This document shows, piece by piece, positions 36,870 through 44,744 of a stretch of 64,000 bases of DNA. A model generated the notes under the pieces. That model was not told the DNA's origin. It made no database searches and saw only the letters and a list, made by a program, of their open reading frames with translations. A program made the position numbers and the translations under genes. The stretch lies in contig CAVSRU010000005.1 of the NCBI GenBank assembly GCA_963730535.1, positions 1 to 64,000 on the forward strand, in the 5' to 3' direction. The DNA comes from DASSUW01 sp963730535. GTDB taxonomy: Bacteria; Actinomycetota; Thermoleophilia; Solirubrobacterales; Solirubrobacteraceae. Numbering within the stretch: position 1 is the stretch's first letter; every line of letters begins with the position of its first letter.

Positions 36870-37497
36870 CCCAGCCGGCCATGGCCACGAAGTGCACCAC
36901 GGCGGCGGCCACCACGAGCGCGTGGAAGACCTCGTGGAAGCCGAACACCCGCGGCCACGGATCCGGCCGCTGGAAGGCGTAGATCGCCGCGCCGGCCGAG
37001 TAGAGCAGGCCGCCGGCGGCCAGCAGCACCAGCGGCGCGACCGGCAGGCGGGCGACCATCTGGGGGATGGCGATGATCGCGAACCACCCGAGGGCCACGT
37101 AGGCCAGCGCGTGCAGCACCCGCGGGGCGGTGATCCAGGCCACGCTCAGCGCGATCCCGCCGAGCGCGCCCGCCCACACCCCGGCGAACACCACCCACCG
37201 CATGGAGCCCTCGAGCACGAGCAGGCAGACCGGCGTGTAGCTGGCGGCGATGAACACGAAGATCGTGCTGTGGTCGATCCGCTGGAGGATCGCGCGCACG
37301 CGCGGGTCCCACTTCCAGCGGTGGTAGACCGCGCTCCCGGCGAGCATCAGGCACAGCCCGGCGCCGTACACCAGCGCGGCGCCGCGGGCCACGCCGGTCT
37401 CGGCCAGGGCCACGAGGACGACCGTCGCGACCAGCGCGAGCCAGAAGGCACACGCGTGCGTGACGCCGCGCAGCAGGGGAACGAGCTCGTCGGACAT
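36853..37497 (-). CDS. Hemolysin III/PAQR-family membrane protein
   Basis: The 214-residue protein has seven predicted membrane helices and the family motifs LAGSAVYHRWKWD, RIDHSTIFVFIAASYTP and GFHEVFHALVVAAAVVHF, whose Ser, Asp and His residues bind zinc in the adiponectin-receptor fold. Bacterial members (YqfA/TrhA type) influence membrane fluidity rather than lyse cells. ATG start at 37497, separated by 22 bases from the divergent cupin gene. Confidence 0.9.
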   Translation of the reverse strand: MSDELVPLLRGVTHACAFWLALVATVVLVALAETGVARGAALVYGAGLCLMLAGSAVYHRWKWDPRVRAILQRIDHSTIFVFIAASYTPVCLLVLEGSMRWVVFAGVWAGALGGIALSVAWITAPRVLHALAYVALGWFAIIAIPQMVARLPVAPLVLLAAGGLLYSAGAAIYAFQRPDPWPRVFGFHEVFHALVVAAAVVHFVAMAGWVIPVG

Positions 37498-37506
37498 GCC
37501 CCTTGG

Positions 37507-37512
37507 TATACC
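37507..37512 (+). promoter_or_regulatory. -10 box (TATACC) for the cupin gene
   Basis: TATACC lies seven bases before the ATG at 37520 in the short divergent gap, consistent with a leaderless transcript. Confidence 0.4.
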
Positions 37513-37519
37513 CACCCGG

Positions 37520-37879
37520 ATGCCAGAGTTGATCCAGTCACCCTCGCGCGTGGAGGCCGCCGGGACCAAGCCGAAGCTGATCGACGAGTACGTCGGCCGC
37601 GTCAACAGCGGGGAGGAGCGCGTCAGCGTCGCCCACATGCGCTCCCCGGCGGGCTGGCTGGAGCCGGGCCAGCGCCCGGACTTCGACGAGTACACGGTCG
37701 TCCTCGAGGGGGTCCTTCGCGTCGAGCACGAGGGCGGCGTGCTGGCCGTCGGCGCCGGCCAGGCGGTGCTGGTGCGCGGCGGTGAGTGGGTGCGGTACTC
37801 GACGCCCGATGGGGCGTCGTACGTCGCGGTCTGCCTGCCGGCCTTCTCGCCGGACACGGTGCATCGCGACAACGACTGA
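37520..37879 (+). CDS. Cupin-domain protein
   Basis: The 119-residue protein is a single small beta-barrel: RVSVAHMRSPAGWLEPGQRPDFDEYTVVLEG corresponds to cupin motif 1, with one His replaced, and VGAGQAVLVRGGEWVRYST to motif 2. It resembles EutQ-like or ethanolamine-type cupins of unknown substrate. The metal-binding set is incomplete (Asp/Glu-rich rather than His-rich), so it may bind a ligand without catalysis. The ATG at 37520 is chosen by the -10 box and by where similarity begins. Its final codons overlap the -35 of the next promoter. Confidence 0.8.
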   Translation: MPELIQSPSRVEAAGTKPKLIDEYVGRVNSGEERVSVAHMRSPAGWLEPGQRPDFDEYTVVLEGVLRVEHEGGVLAVGAGQAVLVRGGEWVRYSTPDGASYVAVCLPAFSPDTVHRDND

Positions 37880-37904
37880 AGCCCGAGCGCCCGCGCGCCG
37901 ATTA
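37876..37904 (+). promoter_or_regulatory. Sigma-28/WhiG-type promoter for the 223-aa unknown gene
   Basis: CTGAAG at 37876 and GCCGATTA at 37897-37904, with the same 21-base spacing. The ATG at 37912 is seven bases past the -10, so the message is leaderless. This recruits an otherwise anonymous gene into the pilus-type regulon. Confidence 0.65.
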
Positions 37905-37911
37905 TGGACGT

Positions 37912-38583
37912 ATGTCGCTGCCTCCGCCGTCCAGCGCTTCCGCGCGCGAGCACGTGCTCGAGCTCGAGGGCTCGCGGGCGTGGGGCCGCCAGCGCACGCC
38001 CGACCTGCTGCGGCTGAGCGCGATCGGCGCGTCGTTGACGTTCGACGAAAGGCTGCAGGAGCCGCTGCGCGTGCCGCTCGGCACCCTCCAGCTCGGCCTC
38101 GTCGACCCGGGCGGCGCCCGCACGGCCGGGATGGTCGGTCGCTTCCCGATCCTCAAGCGCCTCAGCGCCACCACCGTGGTCCCGCGCGAGCAGGGGATCG
38201 AGGGCTGGCTGTGGACCTCGCTCGGCGGCTCTGCCCTGACCGTCCTCGGCGACCCCGAGGATGCGCCGAACGCCGCGCTGCTGTTCACCAAGCCGCTCGG
38301 CGACGCCGCCGTGGCGTGCTTCGAGCCCAGTGCCGCGGCCGAGATCGCCGCCCGGTCGCCACTCGGGACCCCCGCGATCTACGGTCTCCTCTTCCGCGTG
38401 GCCGACACCGGTAAGGCCGAGACGGTGTTCCGCGCGTTCGGCCTGCTGCGGCCGCTCACCGACCGCGAGGTGCCGCCGACGCTCCGCCGGGCGCTGCCGA
38501 CCGATCGCCCCGCCGACCCGGTGCTGCACGCGAGCGCGGATGCCCGCGCCGCCACCTCGGTCGCCCCGCCCGGCCTGGGCTGA
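37912..38583 (+). CDS. Unknown protein of the sigma-28-type regulon, 223 aa
   Basis: No named family recognised. It is soluble, with no signal peptide or membrane helix. Residues 10-120 look like a beta-rich domain (REHVLELEGSRAWGRQRTPD, LQLGLVDPGGARTAGMVGRF), followed by a second mixed domain (ALLFTKPLGDAAVACFEPS; GLLFRVADTGKAETVFRAFG) and a low-complexity Ala/Pro tail. The start is set by the promoter 8 bases upstream, giving MSLPPPSSAS. It is co-regulated, not co-transcribed, with pilus genes; a cytosolic accessory of pili or motility is inferred. Confidence 0.65.
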   Translation: MSLPPPSSASAREHVLELEGSRAWGRQRTPDLLRLSAIGASLTFDERLQEPLRVPLGTLQLGLVDPGGARTAGMVGRFPILKRLSATTVVPREQGIEGWLWTSLGGSALTVLGDPEDAPNAALLFTKPLGDAAVACFEPSAAAEIAARSPLGTPAIYGLLFRVADTGKAETVFRAFGLLRPLTDREVPPTLRRALPTDRPADPVLHASADARAATSVAPPGLG

Positions 38584-38611
38584 GCGCGCGAGCCGCTAAC
38601 GTGGCCCGGGC

Positions 38612-38785
38612 GTGAGCACCGAGCCCGCCGAGCCGCATGATCCCCAGCGCTGCACCGCCTGCCGCGGGACCGGCCGCGTGATCTCCGGCCTCGGCGGCAC
38701 GCCCCAGCCCGTCGCCTGTCCGTGGTGCGAGGGCAGCGGCCGCTTCATCCCGGGCCACGACGCCCAGGCCGCGCGCCGCGAGTAG
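38612..38785 (+). CDS. Small DnaJ-type zinc-finger protein, 57 aa
   Basis: A short reading frame with two CxxCxGxG-type knuckles, RCTACRGTGR and ACPWCEGSGR, spaced like one zinc-binding unit of the DnaJ cysteine-rich domain. The GTG at 38612 follows a TAACGT -10-like box (38597-38602) by nine bases, so it is probably a leaderless gene. Such mini-proteins are common in actinobacteria and may bind RNA or partner proteins. The stop touches the convergent gene's stop. Confidence 0.7.
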   Translation: MSTEPAEPHDPQRCTACRGTGRVISGLGGTPQPVACPWCEGSGRFIPGHDAQAARRE

Positions 38786-39181
38786 CTACTCGCGCACGAC
38801 GAGCATCCCGACGACGCGGTTCGCGTCGACGAGCTCGATCGGGTACGTGCCCGGCGTGTCGGCGTAGATGTTGAAGATCGCGTTCGTCTCCTCCGTTAGG
38901 ACCTCCACCTCGCCCTCCAGGCTCACGCTGTCGAGCTCGTCGCCGTCGACCTGGAGCTCGACCAGCGCGCCGCGGTCCACCCGGATGCGCCGCGGCTTCC
39001 CGCGCGTGGAGAGCGTCTCCTCCAGCGTCTCCACCGGACCGGAGCCGGCAGGCGCGGGGCTCGGCGTGGCCTGGGCGGCGGGCTGGTCGCGGGGCGCCGG
39101 CTGGCGCGGCGCGAGGCTCGCCGCGACGGCGGTCAGGCCCAGGAGCACGGCCACGAGGAGGACGAAGCGGCGGCCGAGCAT
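38786..39181 (-). CDS. Secreted beta-rich protein, 131 aa
   Basis: The N-terminus is a signal peptide/anchor (RFVLLVAVLLGLTAVAASLA), followed by a Pro/Ala/Gln linker and a beta-sandwich-like domain with KPRRIRVDRGALVELQV and NAIFNIYADTPGTYPIELVDANRVVGMLVV. The pattern (ligand-free strand ending GTYPIEL...VVGMLVV) resembles cupredoxin-like domains but lacks the copper Cys/His set. ATG start at 39181. It is divergent from the pilA control region. Function unknown. Confidence 0.65.
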   Translation of the reverse strand: MLGRRFVLLVAVLLGLTAVAASLAPRQPAPRDQPAAQATPSPAPAGSGPVETLEETLSTRGKPRRIRVDRGALVELQVDGDELDSVSLEGEVEVLTEETNAIFNIYADTPGTYPIELVDANRVVGMLVVRE

Positions 39182-39224
39182 GCACCGAGGGTAGAGCGCC
39201 TATCGCCTATCCGGCTAATGAGGG

Positions 39225-39253
39225 CTTAAGGACTGCTCGCGCACGGCCGATAA
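39225..39253 (+). promoter_or_regulatory. Sigma-28/WhiG-type promoter for pilA
   Basis: CTTAAG at 39225 and GCCGATAA at 39246-39253, the best match of the set to the sigma-28 -10. Unlike the others it drives a long leader (about 165 bases) that contains a c-di-GMP riboswitch. Confidence 0.8.
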
Positions 39254-39269
39254 CGGGGGTGCCAGCCAA

Positions 39270-39347
39270 GGTGTCAAAGGCAAATCGCCCGCGAGGGTGA
39301 GGCGCAAAGCCACGGGGCTCCTGGATGGAGCGCGCCGGGTTGCCACC
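39270..39347 (+). ncRNA. Cyclic-di-GMP-I (GEMM-I) riboswitch in the pilA leader
   Basis: The aptamer shows the conserved blocks GGCAAA (39279-39284), a C-rich stem capped by the GNRA loop GCGA (CGCCC/GGGTG), the GCGCAAAGCCACGGGG segment (39302-39318) with the tetraloop receptor, a second stem-loop (GCTCC TGGAT GGAGC), and the closing CCGGGTTGCC (39335-39344). GGCAA pairs with TTGCC to close P1. The 3' P1 strand CCACC (39343-39347) can alternatively pair with GGTGG (39354-39358), giving a plausible switch. pilA follows with an AGGAGG site at 39411-39416. Confidence 0.9.
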
Positions 39348-39426
39348 GCCAGTGGTGGAAGTGGGACCGAGGACCTGGCAAGGAAGTCCAAAGGCCCAAA
39401 CGATCCCCTCAGGAGGGACCACCCAC

Positions 39427-39879
39427 ATGCTGCACAAGCTCCGCCAGCGCGCCCAGAGCGAGAAGGGCTTCACCCTTATCGAGCTCCTGGTCGTCATCCT
39501 GATCATCGGCATCCTCGCCGCGATCGCACTTCCCGCCTTCCTCAACCAGCGTGGCAAGGCGCAGGACACCGAGGCCAAGTCGGCCGCCCGCACTGCTCAG
39601 ACCGCCATGGAGACGTGGTACACGGACGAGCAGGACTACGCGGCCACGAAGGCCCAGCTCGAGGCCATCGAGCCGGCCCTCAAGGAGGGCCAGGCCGCGA
39701 CCCTCGTCGTGACGTCGGGCGCTGCGGACGCCGCTGACGCCGGCTACGCCGTCGAGATCACCTCGAAGACCGGTACGAAGTTCAAGATCACCAAGGCCAA
39801 CGTGGCTGGTGGCTCGGGTGTCACGCGTGCGTGCGACGCCGCGGGCAAGTACGGCTGCGCCAGCGACTCGAAGTGGTAA
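39427..39879 (+). CDS. pilA: Major type IV pilin
   Basis: The 150-residue prepilin has a short basic leader ending SEKG, then the FTLIELLVVILIIGILAAIA hydrophobic helix with the Glu at position 5 after cleavage. A soluble globular domain with two cysteines (TRACDAAGKYGCASD) forms the usual C-terminal disulfide loop. It is cleaved by PilD and polymerised by PilB/PilC. ATG start with AGGAGG. Controlled by the sigma-28-like promoter and by the c-di-GMP riboswitch, and followed by a strong hairpin terminator, so it is a single-gene transcript. Confidence 0.95.
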   Translation: MLHKLRQRAQSEKGFTLIELLVVILIIGILAAIALPAFLNQRGKAQDTEAKSAARTAQTAMETWYTDEQDYAATKAQLEAIEPALKEGQAATLVVTSGAADAADAGYAVEITSKTGTKFKITKANVAGGSGVTRACDAAGKYGCASDSKW

Positions 39880-39904
39880 TCGGCTGACGCCAACCGCATT
39901 CTCG

Positions 39905-39930
39905 CGAAGCGGGCCTCCGGGCCCGCTTCG
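39905..39930 (+). terminator. Terminator hairpin after pilA
   Basis: CGAAGCGGGCC (39905-39915), loop TCCG, GGCCCGCTTCG (39920-39930): an 11-bp perfect stem followed by TCGTT. It isolates pilA from the next operon. Confidence 0.75.
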
Positions 39931-39961
39931 TCGTTAAGGCGGCTGGACATTCATCGAGTTG

Positions 39962-39990
39962 CTCAAGCCACCGCTTTGGGCGGCCGATTG
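39962..39990 (+). promoter_or_regulatory. Sigma-28/WhiG-type promoter for the minor prepilin operon
   Basis: CTCAAG at 39962 and GCCGATTG at 39983-39990, 21 bases apart start to start. The ATG at 40002 is 11 bases after the -10. Confidence 0.75.
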
Positions 39991-40001
39991 TGACGGGGAC
40001 G

Positions 40002-41468
40002 ATGCATACGCCTTCCTGCTCCTCCCCTGCCGCCCGCGAGGGTTTCACCCTCGTCGAGGTTCTCGTCGCGATGACCGTGCTCCTGGTCGGCGTGCTCGGG
40101 ACGCTCGCGCTCATCGACCGCGCCAACGCGACGACGGTCACCACCCGCTCGCGCGAGGCGGCCGTCAACGTCGCGCGGGAGCTCGTGGAGGCTGCTCGCA
40201 GCGTGCCCTTCGCCAAGCTCACGCCGGCCTCGCTCGAGGGCGAGATCGCGGCGCAGCCCGGTCTCGCCGACGACGGCCAGCCGGCCGGCTGGACGATCCG
40301 CCGGCGCGGCTTCACCTACACAGTCAGCGCGACGGTGTGCACGTTCGACGACGCTCGCGACGGCGGCGGGAACCACGTCGCCGGAGGCTTCTGCACCGAC
40401 AGCGCTGCGCCGTCCGCCACGCCCGACCGCAACCCGGAGGACTACCGGCGCGTGCGCGTCGAGGTCCGCTGGGCCGATCGCGGCACCGAGCGGACCGTGC
40501 ACCAGACCGTGCTCGTGAACAACCCGGGTAGCGCCGGCGCCCCCGCCGTGCGCACCCTGGTGGTGGACACCGGCACCGGCACCGCGATCGCCGCGGCGAC
40601 GAACCACATCTACGCCACGCCGGGGGACCACACGATCCCATTCGACCTCACGACGTCGAGCGCGCCCGCCACGCTGCACTGGCTGCTCGACGGGACGTCG
40701 CAGGCTCCCATCACCACCGGCGCCGGGCTCTCCTGGACGTTCGGATGGCAGGTCGGGCAGGCGGGCGCCCCGGACAGCGTGGTCGACGGCACGTACGTCG
40801 TCAGCGCCGAGGCGTTCGACAGCTACGGCGTGTCCGGCCCGTCGCGCTCGCTCACCGTGACGCTGAACCGCAGCGTGCCGACCAAGCCCCAGGGCCTGGC
40901 AGGCGGGCGCACCGGCGACCCGGCGACGCCGGAGGACCAGGTCGTCGACCTCGTATGGCTGCCCAATCCCGAGCGCGACATCATCGGGTACAGCGTCCAG
41001 CGGACCGATGCCGCCGGCAACGTCGTTGAGGTCTGTGAGCGCAGGGACTGGACCGCCTGCGCCGATTCCGACCCGCCGGCCGAGGACGGCCTCGTGTACC
41101 GCGTCTACGCCTGGGATCGCCACCACGTGGACGGCCAGCCGCGTTCGTCGGTGCAGTCGGATCCGCTCGTCGTCAACCTGGGGAACAACCCGCCGGCGCC
41201 GCCGGTCGGTCCGACTGCGCAGCTCCAGGCCGACGGGTCCGTGCAGCTGACCTGGACGCGCCCGAGCCCGGAGGACCCCGACAGCGGCGACTCGATCGCG
41301 TTCTTCCGCGTCTACCGCGACGGCACCGGCCGCGACTCCCGCTACGCCGACTGGACCGGCACGGACTTCAACGACGGCAACACCGGCGGCACCGCGCACG
41401 AGTACTGGATCACCTCCGTCGACACCCGGTACGGCGAGTCGGCTCCCGTGAAGGCGGTCGCACCGTGA
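40002..41468 (+). CDS. Minor prepilin with fibronectin-type-III-like domains
   Basis: The 488-residue protein begins with a prepilin signal: AAREGFTLVEVLVAMTVLLV, cleaved after Gly by PilD. A long exported region follows, containing beta-sandwich, Fn3/PKD-like domains (PPAPPVGPTAQLQADGSVQL with TWTRPSPEDPDSGDS; SYGVSGPSRSLTVTLNRS). Such a long minor pilin would sit at the pilus tip or base and could bind surfaces. The ATG at 40002 is chosen over a GTG at 39990, which lies within the promoter. GTGA overlap with the next prepilin gene indicates an operon. Confidence 0.85.
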   Translation: MHTPSCSSPAAREGFTLVEVLVAMTVLLVGVLGTLALIDRANATTVTTRSREAAVNVARELVEAARSVPFAKLTPASLEGEIAAQPGLADDGQPAGWTIRRRGFTYTVSATVCTFDDARDGGGNHVAGGFCTDSAAPSATPDRNPEDYRRVRVEVRWADRGTERTVHQTVLVNNPGSAGAPAVRTLVVDTGTGTAIAAATNHIYATPGDHTIPFDLTTSSAPATLHWLLDGTSQAPITTGAGLSWTFGWQVGQAGAPDSVVDGTYVVSAEAFDSYGVSGPSRSLTVTLNRSVPTKPQGLAGGRTGDPATPEDQVVDLVWLPNPERDIIGYSVQRTDAAGNVVEVCERRDWTACADSDPPAEDGLVYRVYAWDRHHVDGQPRSSVQSDPLVVNLGNNPPAPPVGPTAQLQADGSVQLTWTRPSPEDPDSGDSIAFFRVYRDGTGRDSRYADWTGTDFNDGNTGGTAHEYWITSVDTRYGESAPVKAVAP

Positions 41469-42409
41469 CCGCCCGACTGCGCGAGGAGCGCGGCGTGACC
41501 CTGATCGAGCTGCTGATCGGGATGGTCATCACCACGGTCGTGTTCGGGCTGACGCTGACGGCGGTCGCCTCGGTCGGCCGCAGCGCGCAGCGCAACGACA
41601 AGCACAACGAGGCGCAGGACGTCGCGCGCACGTACATGGACCGCCTCGCGCGCCAGCTGCGCAACCTCGCCAGCCCGTCGATCTTCACCGAGGACTACCA
41701 GGCCCAGCCCTACGCGGTCGACTCCGCCGCCCCGTACGACCTCGTGTTCCGGATGGTCGACGAGGTGCGCCCCGGAGGCAGCCTGAACCAGGCCAACGTC
41801 AAGCGCGTGCGCTACTGCCTCGATGCGGCGGACCCGGCGCGCGGCAAGCTCTACCAGCAGGAGCAGTCCTGGACCAACCGGGCCAGCAACGACCCGCCGC
41901 CGCTGCCCGGGCTCGGCGCGTGCCCGGCTGCCGGCTGGACACGCACGGTGCTCGTCAGCGGGAACATCGTCAACCGCATCGGCGGCCAGAACCGTCCGCT
42001 GTTCGCCTACAACTCGGCGGACCTCCAGCGGATCAGCCAGATCCACGCGGACCTCTATGTGGACACGACGCCGGGCGAGGCGCCGGTCGAGACCCGCCTC
42101 GGCTCGGGCGTGACGCTCCGCAACCAGAACCGCGTGCCGGTCGCCCGGCTCGACGTCGACCAGGCCGGCAGCCAGCTCGTGCTCAACGGCTCGGCGTCCG
42201 AGGACCCCGAGGGCATGCCGCTGACCTACCAGTGGTACATGGATCCGCCGACGCCGCTCCCGAACTGCGACGCGGTGCCCAAGCCCGCCAGCTGCGTCGG
42301 CCAGGGCGTGGTCGTAAACACCCCGCTCATCGCCGGTACCCATCGCTTCGTCCTCGTCGTCAAAGACCCGGCCGGACTCCCCGCGGTCGCGGAGGTCAAC
42401 TACCCATGA
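41465..42409 (+). CDS. PilW-like minor prepilin with PKD-like tail
   Basis: The 314-residue prepilin starts REERGVTLIELLIGMVITTVV, with a Gly-Val cleavage site and the Glu5 of class III signal peptides. The middle resembles PilW/PulJ minor pilins (ARTYMDRLARQLRNLAS). The C-terminus (VARLDVDQAGSQLVLNGSA) resembles a PKD domain with SEDPEGMPLTYQW. GTG start within the preceding stop, and its stop overlaps the next gene by four bases. It probably belongs to the tip complex that primes pilus assembly. Confidence 0.85.
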   Translation: MTARLREERGVTLIELLIGMVITTVVFGLTLTAVASVGRSAQRNDKHNEAQDVARTYMDRLARQLRNLASPSIFTEDYQAQPYAVDSAAPYDLVFRMVDEVRPGGSLNQANVKRVRYCLDAADPARGKLYQQEQSWTNRASNDPPPLPGLGACPAAGWTRTVLVSGNIVNRIGGQNRPLFAYNSADLQRISQIHADLYVDTTPGEAPVETRLGSGVTLRNQNRVPVARLDVDQAGSQLVLNGSASEDPEGMPLTYQWYMDPPTPLPNCDAVPKPASCVGQGVVVNTPLIAGTHRFVLVVKDPAGLPAVAEVNYP

Positions 42410-43623
42410 TCCGTACGCTCCGCCGCCAGGAGGGCTCCGCACTCGTCACCGCGATGCTCGTGATGATGCTCTGCCTCATGGTCGGCTTCACCGCGATGTC
42501 GACCGTCGACGTCCAGCAGAGCCAGTCACGAGGCGAGCGCGAGCGCGAGTCGTCATTCGCGGTCGGCGAGGGGGCGCTCAACGCCCAGATCTTCATGCTC
42601 TCGACGAAGTGGCCCGCCAGCGCGACCGACGCGCGCCCGCGCTGCACGCAGGCGACGGGCGGTGAGGGCAAGTGCCCCGACCCGAGCACGCTCACCAACG
42701 GCTTCACCGGCAACGACTACAACGACGGGCTCGAGTGGTCGACCGAGGTCCACGACAACGTGGCGACGGGCGCCGGCTCCGCGCCCGACCAGTTCTACGA
42801 CGACGCGACCGTCCGCACCCGCCCCGGCTACGACAGCAACGGAGACGGGCTCATGTGGGTGCGCGCCCAGTCGGCCACGGCGGGCCGCCGCCGGACGATG
42901 GTCGCGCTGATCCGCGCCGAGCGGCTGGACACCCTGTTCCCGCGCAACGTGATCACCGCGAACCGCCTGTCGGTCTCCAACAACGGCAACAAGACGATGG
43001 TGATGACGAACGGCAGCTACCTGATCCTGCGCTGCGGGAACGGCGCCGGCGGCCAGCTGCCGGCCGCGTCGTGCCAGGACTGGGGGCGGGCCGTGCACGT
43101 CGGTCCCAACGCGACGGTGAACGTGGAGCCCAACCAGCGCCCGGGCCTGTCACCGGAGACGATCGAGCGGATGCGGGAGTTCGCGAAGGCCAACGGCACC
43201 TACCACCAGAGCGGGTGCCCGAGCCTGGCGGGCGAGCTCGTCTTCCTCGAATCCGCGAACTGCTCGTACACCGGCAACAGCGAGTGGAACACGGCCGCCA
43301 AGCCGGGAGTCCTCATCATCGGCTCGGGCACCCTCTCGCTGTCGGGGAACACGACCTACAACGGCGTCGTCTACCACGTGAACGGCTCGGACAGCATCGG
43401 GCCGGCGATCAACGGCATGGTGCTGACCCTCCAGGGCAACGGCTGCGTGTTCGGCTCCATCGTCGTCGACGGCGCGGGCGGCCTCGAGGTCGGCTCGTCG
43501 AGTGGCGCGAGCAAGTGCAACGGCAACGTGGGCTTCAACGCGAACGCCGCCAACAACCTGCGCGCGTACGGCACCGCCGGCATCGTGCAGAACTCGTTCC
43601 GCGAGATCGTCGCTTCGAACTGA
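42406..43623 (+). CDS. PilX-like pilus assembly protein, 405 aa
   Basis: N-terminal LRRQEGSALVTAMLVMMLCL is the PilX/GspK-type N-terminus: Gly-Ser cleavage followed by a hydrophobic helix lacking the usual Glu5, as in GspK-like tip subunits. The exported part is a long Asn/Gly-rich region with right-handed beta-helix-like strands (VLIIGSGTLSLSGNTTYNGV). It has several cysteines for disulfides. Likely a tip-complex or adhesin subunit. The ATGA overlap makes it the third gene of the prepilin operon, and a pilM promoter lies nine bases after its stop. Confidence 0.82.
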   Translation: MIRTLRRQEGSALVTAMLVMMLCLMVGFTAMSTVDVQQSQSRGERERESSFAVGEGALNAQIFMLSTKWPASATDARPRCTQATGGEGKCPDPSTLTNGFTGNDYNDGLEWSTEVHDNVATGAGSAPDQFYDDATVRTRPGYDSNGDGLMWVRAQSATAGRRRTMVALIRAERLDTLFPRNVITANRLSVSNNGNKTMVMTNGSYLILRCGNGAGGQLPAASCQDWGRAVHVGPNATVNVEPNQRPGLSPETIERMREFAKANGTYHQSGCPSLAGELVFLESANCSYTGNSEWNTAAKPGVLIIGSGTLSLSGNTTYNGVVYHVNGSDSIGPAINGMVLTLQGNGCVFGSIVVDGAGGLEVGSSSGASKCNGNVGFNANAANNLRAYGTAGIVQNSFREIVASN

Positions 43624-43631
43624 GCGAGCCC

Positions 43632-43660
43632 CTCAAGGGCCCGCCGGAGACCGCCGATAC
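43632..43660 (+). promoter_or_regulatory. Sigma-28/WhiG-type promoter for pilM
   Basis: CTCAAG at 43632 and GCCGATAC at 43653-43660, 21 bases apart start to start, with the GTG of pilM seven bases further. Leaderless mRNA predicted. Confidence 0.75.
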
Positions 43661-43667
43661 CAGACAC

Positions 43668-44717
43668 GTGTTCAAGAAGCGCTCCTCCTCCCAGGCCGCT
43701 GTCGTCGGCCTCGATCTCGATCCGGGGCACATCGCCGCCGCCGAGGTCACCGTCAACGGGTCGCTGTCGCTCAAGCGCGGCGCCGTCGCTCCGCTCCGGC
43801 CTGGCATCCTGCGCGACGGCGAGGTCGCCGACGTGTCTGCCCTGGCCGAGGCGCTGAAGACCTTCTTCGCCGAGCACGACCTGCCCACGCGCGTGCGGCT
43901 CGGCATCGCCAATCAGCGGATCGTGGTGCGCACGCTCGACCTGCCGCCACTCGAGGACGACAAGGCGCTCGCCGCCGCCGTCAAGGTGCAGGCGCCCGAC
44001 CACATCCCGATGCCGATGGACGAGGCCGTGATCGACTGGCAGTCGCTCGGGACCGTGACGGATCCGTCCGGCCGGCCGAAGACCCGCGTGGTGGTCGTCG
44101 CCGTGCGCCGCGAGATGGTCGACCGCATCGTCGGCGCCGCCCGCGAGGCCGGCCTGGAGCTCGAAGGGATCGACCTCTCCGCGTTCGGCATGGTCCGTGC
44201 GCTGTCCGGCGGCTCCAAGCGCACCGGCGCCACGCTCTACGTCAGCGTCGCCGGGCTCACGAACGTCGCCGTGGCGAACGCCAGCGGCTGCCTCTTCACG
44301 CGCGCCGCCGCCGGCGGGCTCGACGCAATGGTCGCCACGCTTGCCGAGCGCCGCGCGCTGACCGCCGAGCATGCCCGCCAGTGGCTCGGCCACGTCGGCC
44401 TGCACGCCCCGCTCGACGGGGTCCAGGGCGACGAGGACCTCGTGACCGCCGCCCGCGCGGTGCTCGAGGAGGGCGTCCACCAGCTCGCTGACACCGTCCG
44501 CAACTCGCTCAACTTCTATCGGATGCAGGAGAGCGCCGAGCAGGTTGAGCACGGCGTGGTCACCGGCGCCGCCGTCGCGATCCCGGGCTTCGTCGAGGCG
44601 CTCGCCGAGCAGCTCCGGCTGCCGCTCGAGGCCGCCGTCGTCGCCACCGACGACGAGGAGGCCGACGCCGGCCGCCTCACCGTCGCCGCCGGGCTGGCCG
44701 TCGAAGAGATCTCCTGA
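43668..44717 (+). CDS. pilM: Type IV pilus assembly protein PilM
   Basis: A 349-residue actin/FtsA-like ATPase with the phosphate-1 loop VVGLDLDPGHIAAAEV, the LDLPPLEDDKALAAAVKVQAP segment typical of PilM, and GATLYVSVAGLTNVAVA (phosphate-2). It binds the PilN N-terminus and ATP and connects the motor to PilN/PilO at the cytoplasmic membrane. The GTG at 43668 is set by the promoter seven bases upstream. It is a separate transcript from the prepilins but begins the assembly-complex genes. Confidence 0.92.
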   Translation: MFKKRSSSQAAVVGLDLDPGHIAAAEVTVNGSLSLKRGAVAPLRPGILRDGEVADVSALAEALKTFFAEHDLPTRVRLGIANQRIVVRTLDLPPLEDDKALAAAVKVQAPDHIPMPMDEAVIDWQSLGTVTDPSGRPKTRVVVVAVRREMVDRIVGAAREAGLELEGIDLSAFGMVRALSGGSKRTGATLYVSVAGLTNVAVANASGCLFTRAAAGGLDAMVATLAERRALTAEHARQWLGHVGLHAPLDGVQGDEDLVTAARAVLEEGVHQLADTVRNSLNFYRMQESAEQVEHGVVTGAAVAIPGFVEALAEQLRLPLEAAVVATDDEEADAGRLTVAAGLAVEEIS

Positions 44718-44744
44718 CACGCGCCTAAGGGGGGAGTGCACGTA

